NCBI GenBank assembly: GCA_026120185.1 | Contig: JANUWF010002361.1 | Location: 62,001 to 126,000 of the forward strand | DNA length: 64,000 nt | From: Voacanga thouarsii | Lineage: Eukaryota > Streptophyta > Magnoliopsida > Gentianales > Apocynaceae | Direction: 5' to 3' | Part shown: in pieces, positions 1 to 12,678 of the stretch | Layout: each line of letters begins with the position of its first letter | Position numbering within the stretch: the stretch's first letter is position 1 | Translations under genes and position numbers: made by a program | Notes under the pieces: generated by a model | Told to the model about the DNA's origin: nothing | The model's input: the letters and a program-made list of their open reading frames with translations, nothing else | Database searches by the model: none

Positions 1-866
1 ACTCTAAAAAGAGAAATTGATTAGTGCAATGAGACGCACGTTTTGGTGCTAATTGTGCCACCCGGGGTATCGGGGGCATTTTCGTCATTTTGGCCGCGTT
101 CGTGACTTCAATCGCGAATTTGACCAAGTAGAGAGGGAATTGAAGAATTTAAGTGTTACCAATGGATTCAATGGAACTTTTGGAGTTGGATAGTGAAATA
201 AAATATTTTTCCATTACGGACCCGATTTTGGTCATTTCTGAAGAAAGTAGAAATTGCGGTTGGAAATGGGACGTGTGGCTTCTTATGATTGGTGGAGGAA
301 AATAAGTGTCATTTAGTGATTGGTTAATGAGGTCAAGTGCTTCTATTTGATTGGTTGTGATAAGTTGAGATAATTTAGAGGGCCCACAAGAAATAAATAA
401 GGATGGCCCACAAGCATGACAATCTTGACTAAGTTGGACTGCCTTTTCACTTCATTTGACCAAGCTTAACTAAGCTAATCTTGATTTGAGCAAGTTAACC
501 ATAGTTGATTATGCATGGCTATGCAAGATTAGAAAATATCTAATGGTTCTTGAGAATTCTATGGATTTCTACAAGCATCACCAATGCTCTTGTAGGTTCT
601 AAATAAATCCAAGACCTTGTAAGATATTCTACAAATTTCTTTTGAATTCTATAAAGATCTAAGGGCTTCTAGAGTTGCCAAATCACCATAGAATTCTTGA
701 ATATTCTAAATGACACCTAAGTAGCTAGGTGGACCAATCAAGAGCTTCTAAATGTTTGAGACCATTTAATGAACCTTTGACTTGAAGACCATATTCCTCT
801 ATATGTAGGCCATGAAGGCCAACTAAAATGGCATTAGATAGCCAGAATTTCGGAGCAAACAAGAGA

Positions 867-960
867 GAAAGGAGAGAAGAGAAAAGAAAAGGAAATAGAG
901 AAGAGAGAGAGAGAGAGAAACCGGAAATAGAGAGGAGAGAAAGAGAGAGAGAAAAGCAAG
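867..960. repeat. Purine-rich GA tract in LTR E
   Basis: About 90 bp of almost pure purine with GA dinucleotide runs. It follows a possible TATA element (ctatatgta near 799) by roughly 70-100 bp, so it could lie in the transcribed leader of LTR E. Polypurine/polypyrimidine stretches also occur in units A-C. Confidence 0.7.
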
Positions 961-1891
961 AAGATGCTTGGACTGTTCAGCCTCCAAACGTAGCAAAGGA
1001 AAGTTAAAGATCTACCTTACTTGAAGTAAAGTTATTATATAAAGCATGGAGATCATTTTGGTATATATATTGTGAGAAGTTTATGTGTGAAGTATGGAAA
1101 CTAGTTAGGTGAAGTTGTGTGAAAGCTGTCCTTGTGTGCAGAAAATTCTGGGAGCTTTTATGTTAGTAAATCTATAACGTTTCAGGATTTGAACAAATCA
1201 AGCATATATATTTGTAGCTAAGGATCATAGAGACATTTTAGAACAATTTTGAGGTTAATCGGATTTACGGATCAAAAGTTATGGTGAAAATAGTAAAAGG
1301 TGCCAAATCAGTAACGGGATTTTACTACTGGATCTTTGTGTTCAAAACTGAACAAAATGGACAATAGAATTGGTACTCCATGAATTGGAACTTGTAAAGG
1401 AATGTCTTTACGATATATTACAATTGATTTGACATCATTTGGATTTGTGGATTAAAAGTTATGGGCAAAACAAGTTAGGGTGTCAAACTGGAAAATTGCA
1501 GAATGTTAAGGAATGAATGAATAGTGAAACTAAGTCAAAACTACTGAGGCTGTTTTTGCCCAGTACCGTGATACTGGAACTAGAACTCTAAAAATATCCT
1601 ATACTGAATTAAATTTAAGAGTCTTACGGTCATTTTGGTATATCATGGAGCCAAATTGGAGCTGTAAATTGAAAGTTATGTATAAAACAAAATTGTGTGT
1701 CAAACCAGTGAAATTCCAGAAAGTAGTCCAAAAATGAATGGACTTAAGGGGGACTACTTATGTGATTTTGGATAAATTAATTGGGGAAACATGAAGTGGA
1801 TCCCTTGTTTATGAAGGGAGGAAGGATGTGGAAAAAGGAAAACGAAAGAATTGATCAAATGACGCGAACGAAAGTTAAATGTTTTCCTTGA

Positions 1892-2010
1892 CCGACGGCT
1901 AACCATCGGCCTCGTCAGCTAACCATCGGCCCCATGGGTTAAACGACTGTTGAACGTCGGCTAACCGTCGGGCACATCGGCCGGACATCAGTTGCCCGTT
2001 GGCTATTTTT
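1892..2010. repeat. GC-rich repeat/hairpin cluster in LTR E
   Basis: Three imperfect copies of a CGGCTAACC(A/G)TCGG motif lie in about 90 bp, near 1894, 1915 and 1957. Flanking CCGA/TCGG and GGCC arms allow short hairpins. The surrounding DNA is AT-rich, so the cluster stands out. It resembles, in kind but not in sequence, the clusters in the copia leaders of this window. Confidence 0.7.
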
Positions 2011-3650
2011 TGACCAAACACGAATTGACCAAAAAAATGATATTTGATGTAGGTTTAGTGATAAACGGTCAACGGAACATCAAAAACGGTAGAAACAAAG
2101 GTTAAACGGCCATGAACGGAAATGATTGCTTAGGACACGAGGGGAGTCCCTTGGGTTTCTAAAACTCTTTCTAAAGCTAGTGTGCATTGTTTTTCTATGA
2201 AATGCTATATTATATATTGTTTGGAACATTTTATTGAAATATGTTTGGAAACATTGAATTTAATCCACTTTTGGAATTGGAATTCTGGATTCCTTTAAAT
2301 GCGTTCTTTTTGAAATTAGGTATTTGGAAAATGTTCCAAATGTCCTTATTGGAATATTTCATGAAAACCTTTGGAACTCGAGTATTCGATAAATGACCAA
2401 AATATCCTTAGTGGAGCTCGTGTGAATATTTTTCAAATCGAGTAAGGGTAAGATGACCTGAATACCCTTGGAAATGACTTTTGTGATCGAGTATGGGGAA
2501 AATGACCCGGATACTCTTGGAAACATGTTTTGATGTGTAAATGGAACCCTTTATCTGGTAGTAACATGATTTTGGAAAAATGTTGTTTTGCCCCAAAACT
2601 GTTTTGATATGAAAATTCTGTGAGATCAGATAACCCTCTGGCCTGATCAGTCAGACGGGGTTGGTGACATTGAGTACTTAGTAAGGATTTTGATCTTTGT
2701 ACTAGCCCATATTAGAGATAGACGAATCCAAGTAACCTGATCAGTTCTGGGGATTGTCTTATTCCAATCAGGGTGATAGGATATTGAGATGAGTCGTCCT
2801 AGCTAGCCGTTTTGAGCCTGGCAATTGCCTGTTGATTATGATGGTGGATTGTTCACATGATACCAGGCGGGTACACTCTGTGTGTTCAATCCTTGGCCAC
2901 CTCGATGGTGATTGATGTCAAGATTGGGACCCCTGGTTTATTGTGGCAAGTAAAAGATCCCTAAGTGCAAGGTGAGGTACATTTGTATGCTGCTCACCAT
3001 TCTAGCATAACACGAGTGACGTGCTATAAGGCGCAGTCCCTGGCACAAGAGACCATGTAGCTGAAGGCAAGGATTGCGGGACTTGCATACAGGCCGACCT
3101 TCTGTTAGAGAAGTGCCTGTGATTGGAAAAAAAAAAATAGGGCAATGATTTGAAAGTTGAAACACCGTTTTCCAAAAAAAATTATTGAGTTCTGAATACA
3201 CTCTTCATTAAAGAGTTTTGGATTCATTTCTAATGAACAAATGATATGTTATTTCATAAACGTTTTTGTACTATGCCTCTTTGATAAAATATTAGCATAC
3301 ACGGGACTCACTGGGTGATTTTTCACTCACACGTGTCTTTTATCTTACCTTTTTGTAGGATCCAAAGTTGGAAGAACCTACAAATAGAGGACGATACCAC
3401 AGTAACAGCAGAATAAGTCCAGACATTTCCCTTTTGGATAATGTACCTTATTACTGAGGTTGAATGGAAACTTTCATGTATGAAATTCTTTATTACTTGT
3501 GCGCACTTGACGATCAGTATGGGTTGTTGTATGAATCTGGACTTGCATACTCTGTTGATTTTCGTTATAAAGACCCTTTGTCTAGGCAACTGGACGGGGC
3601 AACACCCGGTGTTGATATGCTTCCACTGTACTTTTAGTAGGGGTGTTATA

Positions 3651-3836
3651 GATGCCCCTTCAGCCATCTAGGCGTTATTGATCTTTCTAAGAGCTCCTGC
3701 CTTATGAGTTAGCTTATATATTTTGAGCATATGCTCCCTGCCTGATGCCCCCTTAGCCATCTTGGTGTTATTGATCTTTCTAAGAGCTCTTGCCTTGTGA
3801 GTTGGCTCATATCATCTAATATTGTGGTTACTGATG
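3651..3836. repeat. 93-bp imperfect tandem duplication in copia 4 gag
   Basis: The segment starting gatgccccttcagccatct at 3651 recurs from 3744 as gatgcccccttagccatct, followed in both copies by the same 'gttattgatctttctaagagct' type of sequence. Copia 1 has one copy at the matching place (28192). The first copy directly abuts the end of unit E. Confidence 0.8.
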
Positions 3837-4130
3837 TGCTAATGTCATAAGCAATGGCCATGTACTTATGTTTAGGCTGTAGCACATTAGACATACAGTC
3901 CAACATGTAGCAATGAGCCATCTCATTGGCCCTCTCCCATGCCTTCTCATCCTCATGCTCCTCCTCGATGGAACCTTTCCCAATAATAGGGAAGGTTTCG
4001 TAAATGACATACTTATACTCCTTAGTTGTGAGTATTATGACTAGGTTCCTTTTTCAGTCTACGTAATTTAGGCCTATTAGCTTATTCTCTCATAGAATAA
4101 CGGCCAAAGGACTGAAAGAAGCTCTACCAA
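3651..4130 (-). pseudogene. Copia 4 gag fragment
   Basis: Minus-strand translation gives gag-type segments: ENKLIGLNYVD near 4090, NLVIILTTKEYKYV near 4020, and then MAHCYMLDCMSNVLQPKH near 3915. These match the N-terminal half of a copia Gag, a UBN2-like capsid protein that forms the virus-like particle, and they align with copia 1 gag at 28106-28600. The frame shifts at least once between 4000 and 3900 and there is a stop in the first segment. The 3' part is cut by unit E at 3650 and contains a tandem duplication. It cannot be functional. Confidence 0.75.
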
Positions 4131-5799
4131 CTAGTTCTAAAAATTAAAAATTAAAAAAAAAATCTCAGTTTGTGAGAAAACAAATTATTTGTGCACTTTA
4201 TCATCATATTAAAACTGATAATATCTAACACTATCACTATTACCTAAAATATGATCAATTTTGCTCTTAGGAGAACTGACATAACTTCTTGAGAAGATTA
4301 ATAGTTTCCTAAGCTAAGTGTATTGACCACTACAAATAGACAACCCTTCTAGGTAATGGTCCAGAAGACAACTCCATCGAGGGGATGGTCGTTTCTTCTC
4401 ATTTCCTATGGATAATCATGGCATTTTGACCTACAACGTAGGCTGGTCAATCACAGTACGTATCCCGGGCATCAATTATGTCTATCCATTAGGTCCAGAT
4501 CCTTGTAGAATCCATATCCTATATGAGTTCACTCATAGGGTGACGCGAGGGGAACCGCGATCTCTAACGAGGACCTTGATGGAAACCGTAGGGCCATTAG
4601 AACCCCTCTCCCACTTAATCTTTTAAAATAAGGGGTTTCCAAGAAAATATCCTTTTGAAAATATTCCATTAAGTATCCCTTAACTCTTGTAAAATATCTA
4701 AACCCATAAATCTCTATGTCAATGTAAAATCCTTTAAGAGATTTTCTATGGATTAATTTTACCTAGTTAAGAACTTAATGATTTCAAAATTTTCCTTTAA
4801 AACTTTTAAGAGACTTTAGTCTCAAGTTTTATTTGACAAAAGCTATTTTTGTTGTAAAATAATTAAAATAGTTGTTCCTTTTGATTCACAAAATTATCTA
4901 AATTCAAAATATTCTCTATGTTAAGAATAAAATCCTTTATGAGAATAACCAAGGATTAATGTTTGCTTTTAAGATAAAAAACCATTTAATTAAAGAAAAA
5001 TATTTTTCCTTGTAAAAAATTTCCAAAAGACTTTGGTATTTGAGAAAACGTACACATAGGTTTATAAAAGAAAATATCATGTCAGAAAATTGTAAATGTT
5101 TTCTTACTTTTCTATTCTTTTAACCTAGGTGTCCAAATAATAGAATTAAACACATTAATTAATTAATTAATGGTCTTGTTTAATCATAAATCCCTTACTA
5201 TTATTTTTCATGCAAAATAGTCCAAGAATATGTATAGGACCCAAAACGGAAAAGAAAATTGAATGAAATTATAGGGGGAAAAAAACTTCCTTGGTCTTCA
5301 TACACCTGCCACGCTGGATAAATGCCACCTTAACTTGTTCACCCATGGACCTGCACCCGAATCGGCTAACGGCCCACTCCAAAAATAGGTCAAGCCGACA
5401 AGTCGTGCCTAGCTGGTGCCCAACCATCCGCAGCTGGGCACTCCTTTGTGCCTCTAGCCAGCTGCGGCTGGGCACACACTTATGCCTAAAGCCGTGGCTA
5501 GTTCACTCCTTGCTGTGGTTAGCTATATGCACGCTACGACCAGCTTTTATGGATCTAGAAGGCGGTTTCCTCCTTTTTTCTCCATTTTTGCTTCGATCTT
5601 CTCCATTCTTCTTCTGGTTTCTCTGTCCAGACAACTTTACAGGCCTGAAACATTTGCAGAAATTACAAGATTTCTTAATCTCTTTTAGTAAAAATAACAC
5701 CTGCCTATGCCCTTAAACACTAGGCTTACACAATTTATCTATGAAAACTAGAAAATACAGAAGTTTTTATGCTTCCACTTGCAAAGCTTATAATACGTC
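4131..5799 (-). other. Copia 4 5' leader (3' part), noncoding
   Basis: This AT-rich region has no coding domain and is homologous to the copia 1 leader 28601-30194. Shared blocks include 'ggtaatggtc', 'ctggtcaatc' type blocks and 'cccctctcccacttaatctt' at 4603-4622 compared with 29037-29056. It holds the GC-rich cluster at 5340-5545. Copia 1 is inserted at its right end. Short reading frames here, such as 5291-5716, show no protein family signature. Confidence 0.7.
5340..5545. repeat. GC-rich hairpin cluster in copia 4 leader
   Basis: GTGCCCA at 5416-5422 pairs with TGGGCAC at 5435-5441. AGCC(agctgc)GGCT occurs at 5456-5469, and AGCC/GGCT pairs recur near 5490-5500. After removing the copia 1 and copia 3 insertions, the cluster lies about 370-570 nt from the PBS. 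The flanks are AT-rich. Confidence 0.75.
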
Positions 5800-7594
5800 T
5801 GAAGGATCAAAATGAAAAACATTAAAGAAAGCGCAACGAAAAATTATTAGTTTTTCGAGCAACATCTAGGAGAGAGAATTTACTTTACTTTGTTGGTCAC
5901 GAATTAACCAACAATGGGCTGGGTTCACTGGAACTTATGTTGGAATGGGAGAAGGATGCACCTGCAGTTCAACCGGTATTCTCGCTAATCTTTTACTCCT
6001 ACGTATCAAGCATCTCCAAGCTTCCTCTCTTCATCTTTCGGAGTATGACTCTACCTTGCTCTTGGGTTGGCTTGGTGAAAGCTCTTTCTTTGGATAATCC
6101 AGATACTCTCTAAGAGAGAAAGTAGAGAAGAACGTGGAATAGAGAGTGAGAGGGGGAGATGACACAGCAGAGAGAATAAGGAAAAATTAACATCGTTATT
6201 TTTTTTCTCTTCTCCTTTGCTCTTAATTTCAGCCAGCCTTAGGGCTTCCTCAACCCTTAATGGCCGAAATCATCAAGCCCTAATGGGCTTGCTTATTTAC
6301 TCATAAACCAGTCCAAGACTGGCTCATTCCTCTTAATTAATTAATTATCTTTTCTGGGCTTCATTAGATATCCAAGACTAATTAATTAATTCTAATTGGA
6401 CTATTAATATATGTCAACATATATTAGCCTAATTAATTAATTTATTCCAGCCCAATTCTCTGAATTAATTAATTATCTTTTCTTGGCCTTATAAAAACTA
6501 AAGCTAATTCATTAATTCTAATTAGACTATTAGAATAAATTTTATTCTCTTCCATATAATTATCTATTAAGCCCAGATTGTGTGCAAACAATACCAAGGT
6601 AACTTGAGCTACTCCAGGGACCAAGAAACATATTATTCATGTTACTAAAATGACCAAAATACCCTTATTATTAAATAGCTACATTTTACCATTTCAAATA
6701 TTTCCATTTATCACTATTCGAAAATATTAACCCCAAGAATAATATTTCTTAAAGTAATGTCTCCGACCTACTGGTGAAATGATAAAAATACCCTTCAGTA
6801 CAACACCCATCATTGAGACAGGAAAAATATACTAACACCTATCTCAAAGACATCTACCATCCTTAGATCTCTAGTCTGATACTCTATAACTAACTTAAAT
6901 GTACTTGCTCATCATTGGAAGTTACCGAAAAGCGCACATTCTAGAGTCACATTCCCAAGGCCTTGGATCTTTGGATCATCTCGAAAAATCACAAGGGGGT
7001 GATTTAACTGCACTAAGTCAAGCATAGAAACTCTGTTGTATGAGACTGTCTTAACTAACTTGAGTAATAAACGCAATATACAAGAATATTGATCCTACAA
7101 AAGAAATCTTACCCAACATACATCAAAGTATAAAACACTAGCTTCGCCAGACCACCAACTCATACTCAAGTATGAAGGTATCCGTCTACGCTGTAGCAAT
7201 AATAGTCTAGTCTCTATAATTATTGTACTTTAAGAGAGACCACTACTATTGGTCCAGTTCTACGTATTTGAAATATGCTTATGCCAATGATGTGAGTAAA
7301 CTACTCACTGATTCAAGGTAAATCATTCCTTATTGGAACTCATAACATAATAATCTTAACTTGATGAAATGCCCAGTTCCATCGAACGACTAAGAACTCA
7401 ATTTTAAATGTGTGACAGGTACCAATGGTCTATACGTTTCTGTGAAGAATGACCCAACATATAGACCATTACTTGTTTTACTAGGACCTTCAATATGAAA
7501 TAATTTAAGAAAATAAACTAAATTGAATGAATAAATATTTTATTGCAATATGTTTACACAGAATACATAGTCTTTAAAGGCATACTTTCTAACA
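5800..7594 (-). mobile_element. Copia 1 3' LTR
   Basis: It starts tgaaggatc and ends ctttctaaca, and is nearly co-linear with the copy at 30210-36692. A repeated block of TTAATTAA-rich sequence (about 6320-6560) contains an AATATATGT/ACATATATT inverted repeat at 6406-6425. No reading frame of interest is present. The copia 5 LTR (59578-61334) and the copia 4 LTR (50252-52095) are diverged relatives. Confidence 0.88.
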
Positions 7595-7612
7595 ATCTCG
7601 CACTTGCACTAC
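7595..7612 (-). other. Copia 1 polypurine tract
   Basis: The minus strand reads gtgcaagtgcgagat directly before the LTR start tgttagaaag. This is the usual place and type of the plus-strand primer in plant copia elements, with a pyrimidine interruption. Confidence 0.7.
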
Positions 7613-8110
7613 AAAGATTAAGAAAGTCCATAAGTGCCTACCCCTATGATATCTAAGAGTCTGTGAAACACCTTTTCTGTCAAATTGTTGATAAAGGAAA
7701 TTTGATCGACCACAATCTCCCGTTTTTGGATGAACTCTCAGATAAGGTGATACTTACTCTCTATGTGTTTGCCCTTCCTATAGTTTTGCATTGTGACACT
7801 GCTCCAGTGTTGTCATAATAAATTGTGATAGGCCTATCTATATGCGATACTACTCCAAGTTCTGTGAAGAACTTCCGGAGCCACATAGTTTCTTTAGAAG
7901 CTTCTGAAGCAGTAACGTACTCAGCTTCCATAGTAGAATCAACAATATAGGATTGTTTGATACTTCTCCATGAAATAGCTTTTCTCGACAAAGTGAAGAC
8001 ATATCCACTAGTGGATTTTTTTCATCTTTATCTGCTTGGAAGTTTGAGTTTTTGTAACTAGTAAGAACCAAACATTAGCATGATGTACAAACATATAATC
8101 TTTCATTTCC
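7613..8110 (-). pseudogene. Copia 1 RNase H domain
   Basis: Minus-strand translation shows ISWRSIKQS, STMEAEYVTASEA (the catalytic Glu region) and IYYDNTGAV (a catalytic Asp region) in one frame (7991-7761), and SNFQADKDEKN in another frame (8071-8010). The frameshift is near 8010. In copia elements this domain degrades the RNA template after first-strand synthesis. The C-terminal part toward 7613 continues in other frames with stops. Not functional. Confidence 0.8.
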
Positions 8111-9110
8111 TTGAGATATTTAAGTATATACTTTATGGCTTGCCAATAAATTTCCGCTGGGTTTGACTAATATCCAATAACTATGCCTACTACAAAGCAG
8201 ATATATGGGCTAGTACAAAGCATAGCGTACATGAGATTTCCTAAAACCTAAGCATAAGGGATCTTGCTCAATTTCTACTTATCTTTCAGTGTTTAAGGAC
8301 AATGCTTAGAAGATAAGGATAATCCATATCTAAAGGGTATGATCCCCTTTTACATTAATCCATGTTGTATTTGACCAGTATCTTGTCAATATAAGCAACC
8401 TGGGATAAGCTTAACATTCTCTGCTTGCTATCTCTAAGAAGATTAATACCTAGAATATAGCTTCTCCTATATCTTTCATGCTAAATTGACTAGTTAGCCA
8501 AACATTAATGGATGACAATGTTCGTGCATCATTTTAAATGAGTAGAATGTCATCTACATAAAGTACAAAAAAAAAAACATTTTGCCAGTGTTGGATTTCC
8601 AATACACACATGGTTCATCCATAATTTGAATGAAACCATAAGCTTTCAAAGTTTCATCAAACATATGTTTCATGCTCGTGATGCTTGATTAAGTCCAAGA
8701 TGGACTTCTTAAGCTTACAGACCATTTGTTCTTGACCTCTACCAACAAACCTTCTGGTTAGGACATATAGATGTCTTCGCTAAGATAGCTATTTAAGAAG
8801 GTTGTTTGACATCCTTGTGCCATATCTCGTAGTCATAATGATATGTGATGGCTAAGAGAATTCGAATAGACTTAAGCATGGCTACTGGAGAAAATGTTTC
8901 CTCATAATTGACCTCTTCTTTCTGAGTATAACCTTTAGCAATCAACATTGCTTTATAGGTTTCAACATTTCCATCTGCACCTCTTTTCCTCTTGTATATC
9001 CACTTACACCCAATGGTTTTTATCCCATCAGGTGCAATGACAATATCCCAAACCTGATTAAGGTACATGGACTTAATCTCGGCATTCATGGCTAGCTGCC
9101 ATTTGTCTGC
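8111..9110 (-). pseudogene. Copia 1 reverse transcriptase domain
   Basis: The N-terminal part at 9089-8793 reads MNAEIKSMYLNQVWDIV, then GCKWIYKRKRG, YKAMLIAKGYTQ and NYEETFSPVAMLKSIR, all typical of RVT_2. The catalytic YVDD is intact at 8549-8560. Stops and frameshifts interrupt the palm region between 8790 and 8560 and downstream toward 8110. The enzyme would copy element RNA into cDNA in the particle. Presence of YVDD does not imply activity. Confidence 0.85.
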
Positions 9111-10395
9111 AACATTATCAACAATGGCCTTCTCATATCTAATGGGATCTTATTCCTAATGATCAGATACTAGATCATAGATCTCTTCGATTCACCTTTC
9201 TAGAACTCTTATCATCCTTCGACTACAATGGGTCTCAGATTGTATATGAACATTCAGTAGTGTTTTTCTTAGTTCTTCGATTGGGGTGTTAGAAGTACTT
9301 GAAGATAAATTATTGACCAACTTCTCTTCTAACTCTATTCTATTTGAATCCATGGTGGAAATAACTTGTTCAACCTCTAAGGATCTACCATTAATACTAA
9401 CAAGTACTTTATGCTCTTGAGGATGATAGAAATATCCACCTCTTATTCCTTTTGGGTACCCAACGAAGTAGCATAACTTTGATCACGATTCCAGCTTATT
9501 TTCTTTTGTTAGCACATAAGTTAGACAATCTCATATATTGAGATAGTTTAGACTAGGCTTTCGTCCAGTCCACATTGTATAAGGTGTCCTAGGTATTGCT
9601 TTGGAAGGCACCAAAATCAAAATATATGCCGCTATTTCTAAGGCATAACCCCCAAAAAAAAAAAGGAAGATACGCATGACTCATCATGCTTCTGACTATT
9701 TCCATCAAAATTCTATTTCTTCTCCCAGCTACTCCGTTCTGCTGGGAAGTCCATGGCGTAGTTAACTGAGATACTATACCATGATGTACCAAGTAATCTT
9801 TAAACTCACTAAGGAGGTATTCTTCAACATGTTCCTATCTCAAAATTTTAAATAATTTTATTGTTCGATGCTCCACTTCAGCCTTAAACTCCTTGAATTT
9901 ATCAAAAGAGTCAGACCTGCACCTCATTAGATAAATATAATCAAAACGAGTGCGATCATCTATGAAAATGATGAAGTACTTGTAGCCTCCCTTAGCTGGT
10001 TCAGTCATCGGACTACAAACATCCATATAAACTAGTGCTAGTATTTTCATGGCTCTATCTGCCTTTTTGGTGAAGAACCTTTTAGTTATTTTACCTTTTA
10101 GGCAAGATTCACACTGAGGCCATTCTTCAAATTTCAATGATCCTAAAGGCCCATCATTGATTAGCTTCAGAATCCGAATGGGATTTATATGTCTCAATCT
10201 TAGATGCCATAAATACAAGTCATTTGATATGGCCTTTATCTTTTTATTATCAAATTCAGTTTGAATATTGTTCACTTGATTTCTTATAGCACGTATATAA
10301 AAGAGATTTTCATATATGTTTCCTATACAAATTAAATTACCATATCTAGTGATGGAAATACCAGAATGCAAAGAAGCAAAATATCCTTGATTCAT
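9111..10395 (-). pseudogene. Copia 1 integrase with GAG-pre-integrase zinc region
   Basis: From 10395 to 9835, one frame has LWHLRLRHINPIRIL and CESCLKGK, which form the HHCC zinc motif, then YMDVCSPM with the first catalytic Asp, and YFIIFIDDRTRF. A break near 9800 is followed by QLTTPWTSQQNGVAGRRNR at 9760-9700, where the expected Glu of the 'GVAERRNR' catalytic site is Gly. The region 9111-9540 is the poorly conserved linker to RT. Loss of the Glu and the frameshift make it inactive. Confidence 0.82.
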
Positions 10396-10981
10396 AATTT
10401 GGAAACTAAAATCAAATTGTATTTAATGCAAGAAACATATAAAATATCATTTAAATTTAACTTCCTATTACAATAAAAAAATAAGCTCAAGATCTCCCAC
10501 TGCTTCAGCCTATATTTTTGCTCCATTACCTACTTGAAGTACATGCTTACCCTTGCTGAGTCTCCGTGTCCTTCTGAACCCCTGCAAAGAGTTATAGACA
10601 TAGTTAGTGGCTCCAGAATCTACTATCAGGAAGATGTCGATCTAACCATCAAAATAGACTCTAAGTATAAAGCAATACCTGAAGTAAACTTTGATAAGAA
10701 GTCCAAAAAATCATTTTTCCAATACACTTTCTTGCTACACTTGAAGCATTTGCCTTTGGGCTTCCCATTAGGCTTGGCCTGACTAGACGCTTTAGGTTGG
10801 GCCCCTTCGTTGTTCTGGACCTTCCACTTCTTGAATTTCTTAGGCTTTACCTTAATTTCAGAAGAAGAAGTAGAATGAGAGACCAAAACTTTTGACACAG
10901 GCTTCATGATCTTCTCTGCCACTTGTAGCTCTTTCATAAGCTCTGTGAGATTCATATCCAACTTGTTAATATTGTAGTTAA
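10396..10981 (-). pseudogene. Copia 1 Gag C-terminus, zinc knuckle and protease start
   Basis: Frame 10961-10626 reads MNLTELMKELQVAEKIMKP, a lysine-rich linker and GKCFKCSKKVYWKNDF. The last part is a CCHC knuckle with His and the final Cys lost. Protease-type sequence follows in the 10500-10630 region but is broken. The gene is split at 10981 by copia 2, and the upstream part of Gag resumes at 28106. The two halves read through the GTTAA target site. Confidence 0.82.
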
Positions 10982-12678
10982 TGTTGGGTATCTCTCACGC
11001 ATATCAGAGTGGCGCAGCGGAAAATAAAACGAGATACCATCCCAGGACCCGTATATGTGTGGAAAACAAGACATAAATAGATCAAAGACATCAGCTTTTT
11101 ACCCTTGTTTGATTGTCCGAAGAACAAAAGTTTTCTTCTTCAAGTCGAGGCGCGATCCAACAAATCCTCTTGATCCAACTTCACGAGAGATGAACGTCTA
11201 ACCACTATAATCACAGTGTGTGATTATGTCTAACAGTAATCCATACAGAGGATACACTCAACCCCAAATTTTTTGGTGCTATTAGAAGAACTCAGTGACG
11301 GCTAGGGCTTAGGTTGCAAGAACCACGAGATAGAGAGAAGAGATAAGGATTTCGTGTGTTGGTTTTGGTATTATCCCACAATAGGGTTTCGTGTATCTCA
11401 TCTATATATTACACAATAATCCCCTACCAAAACTGAGAATTCTAATCCTATTAGAATTCCCTAATTGTAATTAGAAATATCAAGTTGTCACAATTACAAT
11501 TTAGACCATAAATTATAACTAGTTATAATTTGTCCATAACAACTTCTCTTTCTCTCAATTAATCCCAATCTGTTATCAAATAACATCTTGAGTATATATA
11601 ATCCTCTATTATGTGTGACCTATTAGGTTTCCCAGTCAATTGGTAGTGAACATGAATTAATTCAAACATCTTTGAGATTAATAATCTACAATTAATTAGA
11701 ATTAATGCTATTAATTCTAATCAGGATTGGTTTATTAATTCATCAATTAATAAACCCATATTTCCATATTATGAGTGATATCTAGCAACACATCATCACC
11801 ACCCAAGAGTCTAGGAAGTAAAATGGCTTGACATGGACCCTTCAATAACAAACTTCAGTGCAATTAACTCCTTTCACCATATAATATCTTATCGGTTTAG
11901 AGTACGAAATTAGTGCCAACTTTCTCCAGAATTAATTCTTGCCCGAATACAATATACTTGTACCAGGAACCCACTACTCTAGATGTGTATCAATTGGAAC
12001 TATTTCCAATACATAATCGCCTTGGCCAAGGACTTCTCGAGTAGTAATTCCTACAACTGGCCGTGAGATATTCGCCCCAACTATTAGGAGTGGTGAATCC
12101 TTTATTGACCCTCTCAACTACTTTCTCTTACCTCATAATGTACCCAATATCCATCTCATAGGCGGCCCTCGATCAAGCTCCGGAGATTGGGATCAAAGTA
12201 CAATGCTCAACAAACAATGTACCTTGGAGATCTCAAGTCTAAGGATACTTACACGTTTGCTATATTGAGATTATATCACTGACACTAAATAGTTATCCAT
12301 GTGATTTTCTCAAAGTTAGGTCATCCAATGAACTTTTTCTATTAACAAGCATCCATGTGTTAACTTTGAGTATCTCAATACTCACGGATATGAGAACCAC
12401 TGCATGATCAAATCAAGATGTCTAACACATGTTGTGAAACGCCAGTCGAAACCAACCTTAGAGTAAGGGGTTTGGGATGCATATCATATTTTATTGCATG
12501 TTTAAATATATTTTTATATGATTTTATGTGCTTTGGATTTGTGTTTTGTAGCCTAGAAGGCTTAATTGTGATTATTGAGTAAAAAGGGCAAAATGGTAAT
12601 TTTTGTTTGAGGTGAAAATATGGACATAGCTTGAGGATTAAATAGGAGAAATATTTTGGAGAGAAAATAAGAACAAGA

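Larger units (their letters stand above)
1..3650 (+). mobile_element. Partial Tekay/Del-like gypsy LTR (unit E), cut by the window edge
   Basis: No coding domain is visible. The right end, up to gggtgttata at 3641-3650, matches the 3' ends of units A, B and D (ggtgttaca), with the last CA mutated to TA. Just before it lie the same landmarks as in those units: a cacgggactcactgggtg motif near 3301, a 'ttataaagaccctttgtc' segment near 3566, and a GC-rich stretch near the end. The sequence after 3650 is copia 4 gag, so this unit was inserted into that gene. Its left end and TSD partner lie outside the window, so it may be a solo LTR or the 3' LTR of a complete element. It is more diverged from A-D than they are from each other. 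Confidence 0.7.

Noticed and set aside
5291..5716. Protein gene of 141 codons
   Set aside because: It spans the GC-rich cluster of the copia 4 leader, is not conserved in copia 1 and has no motif.
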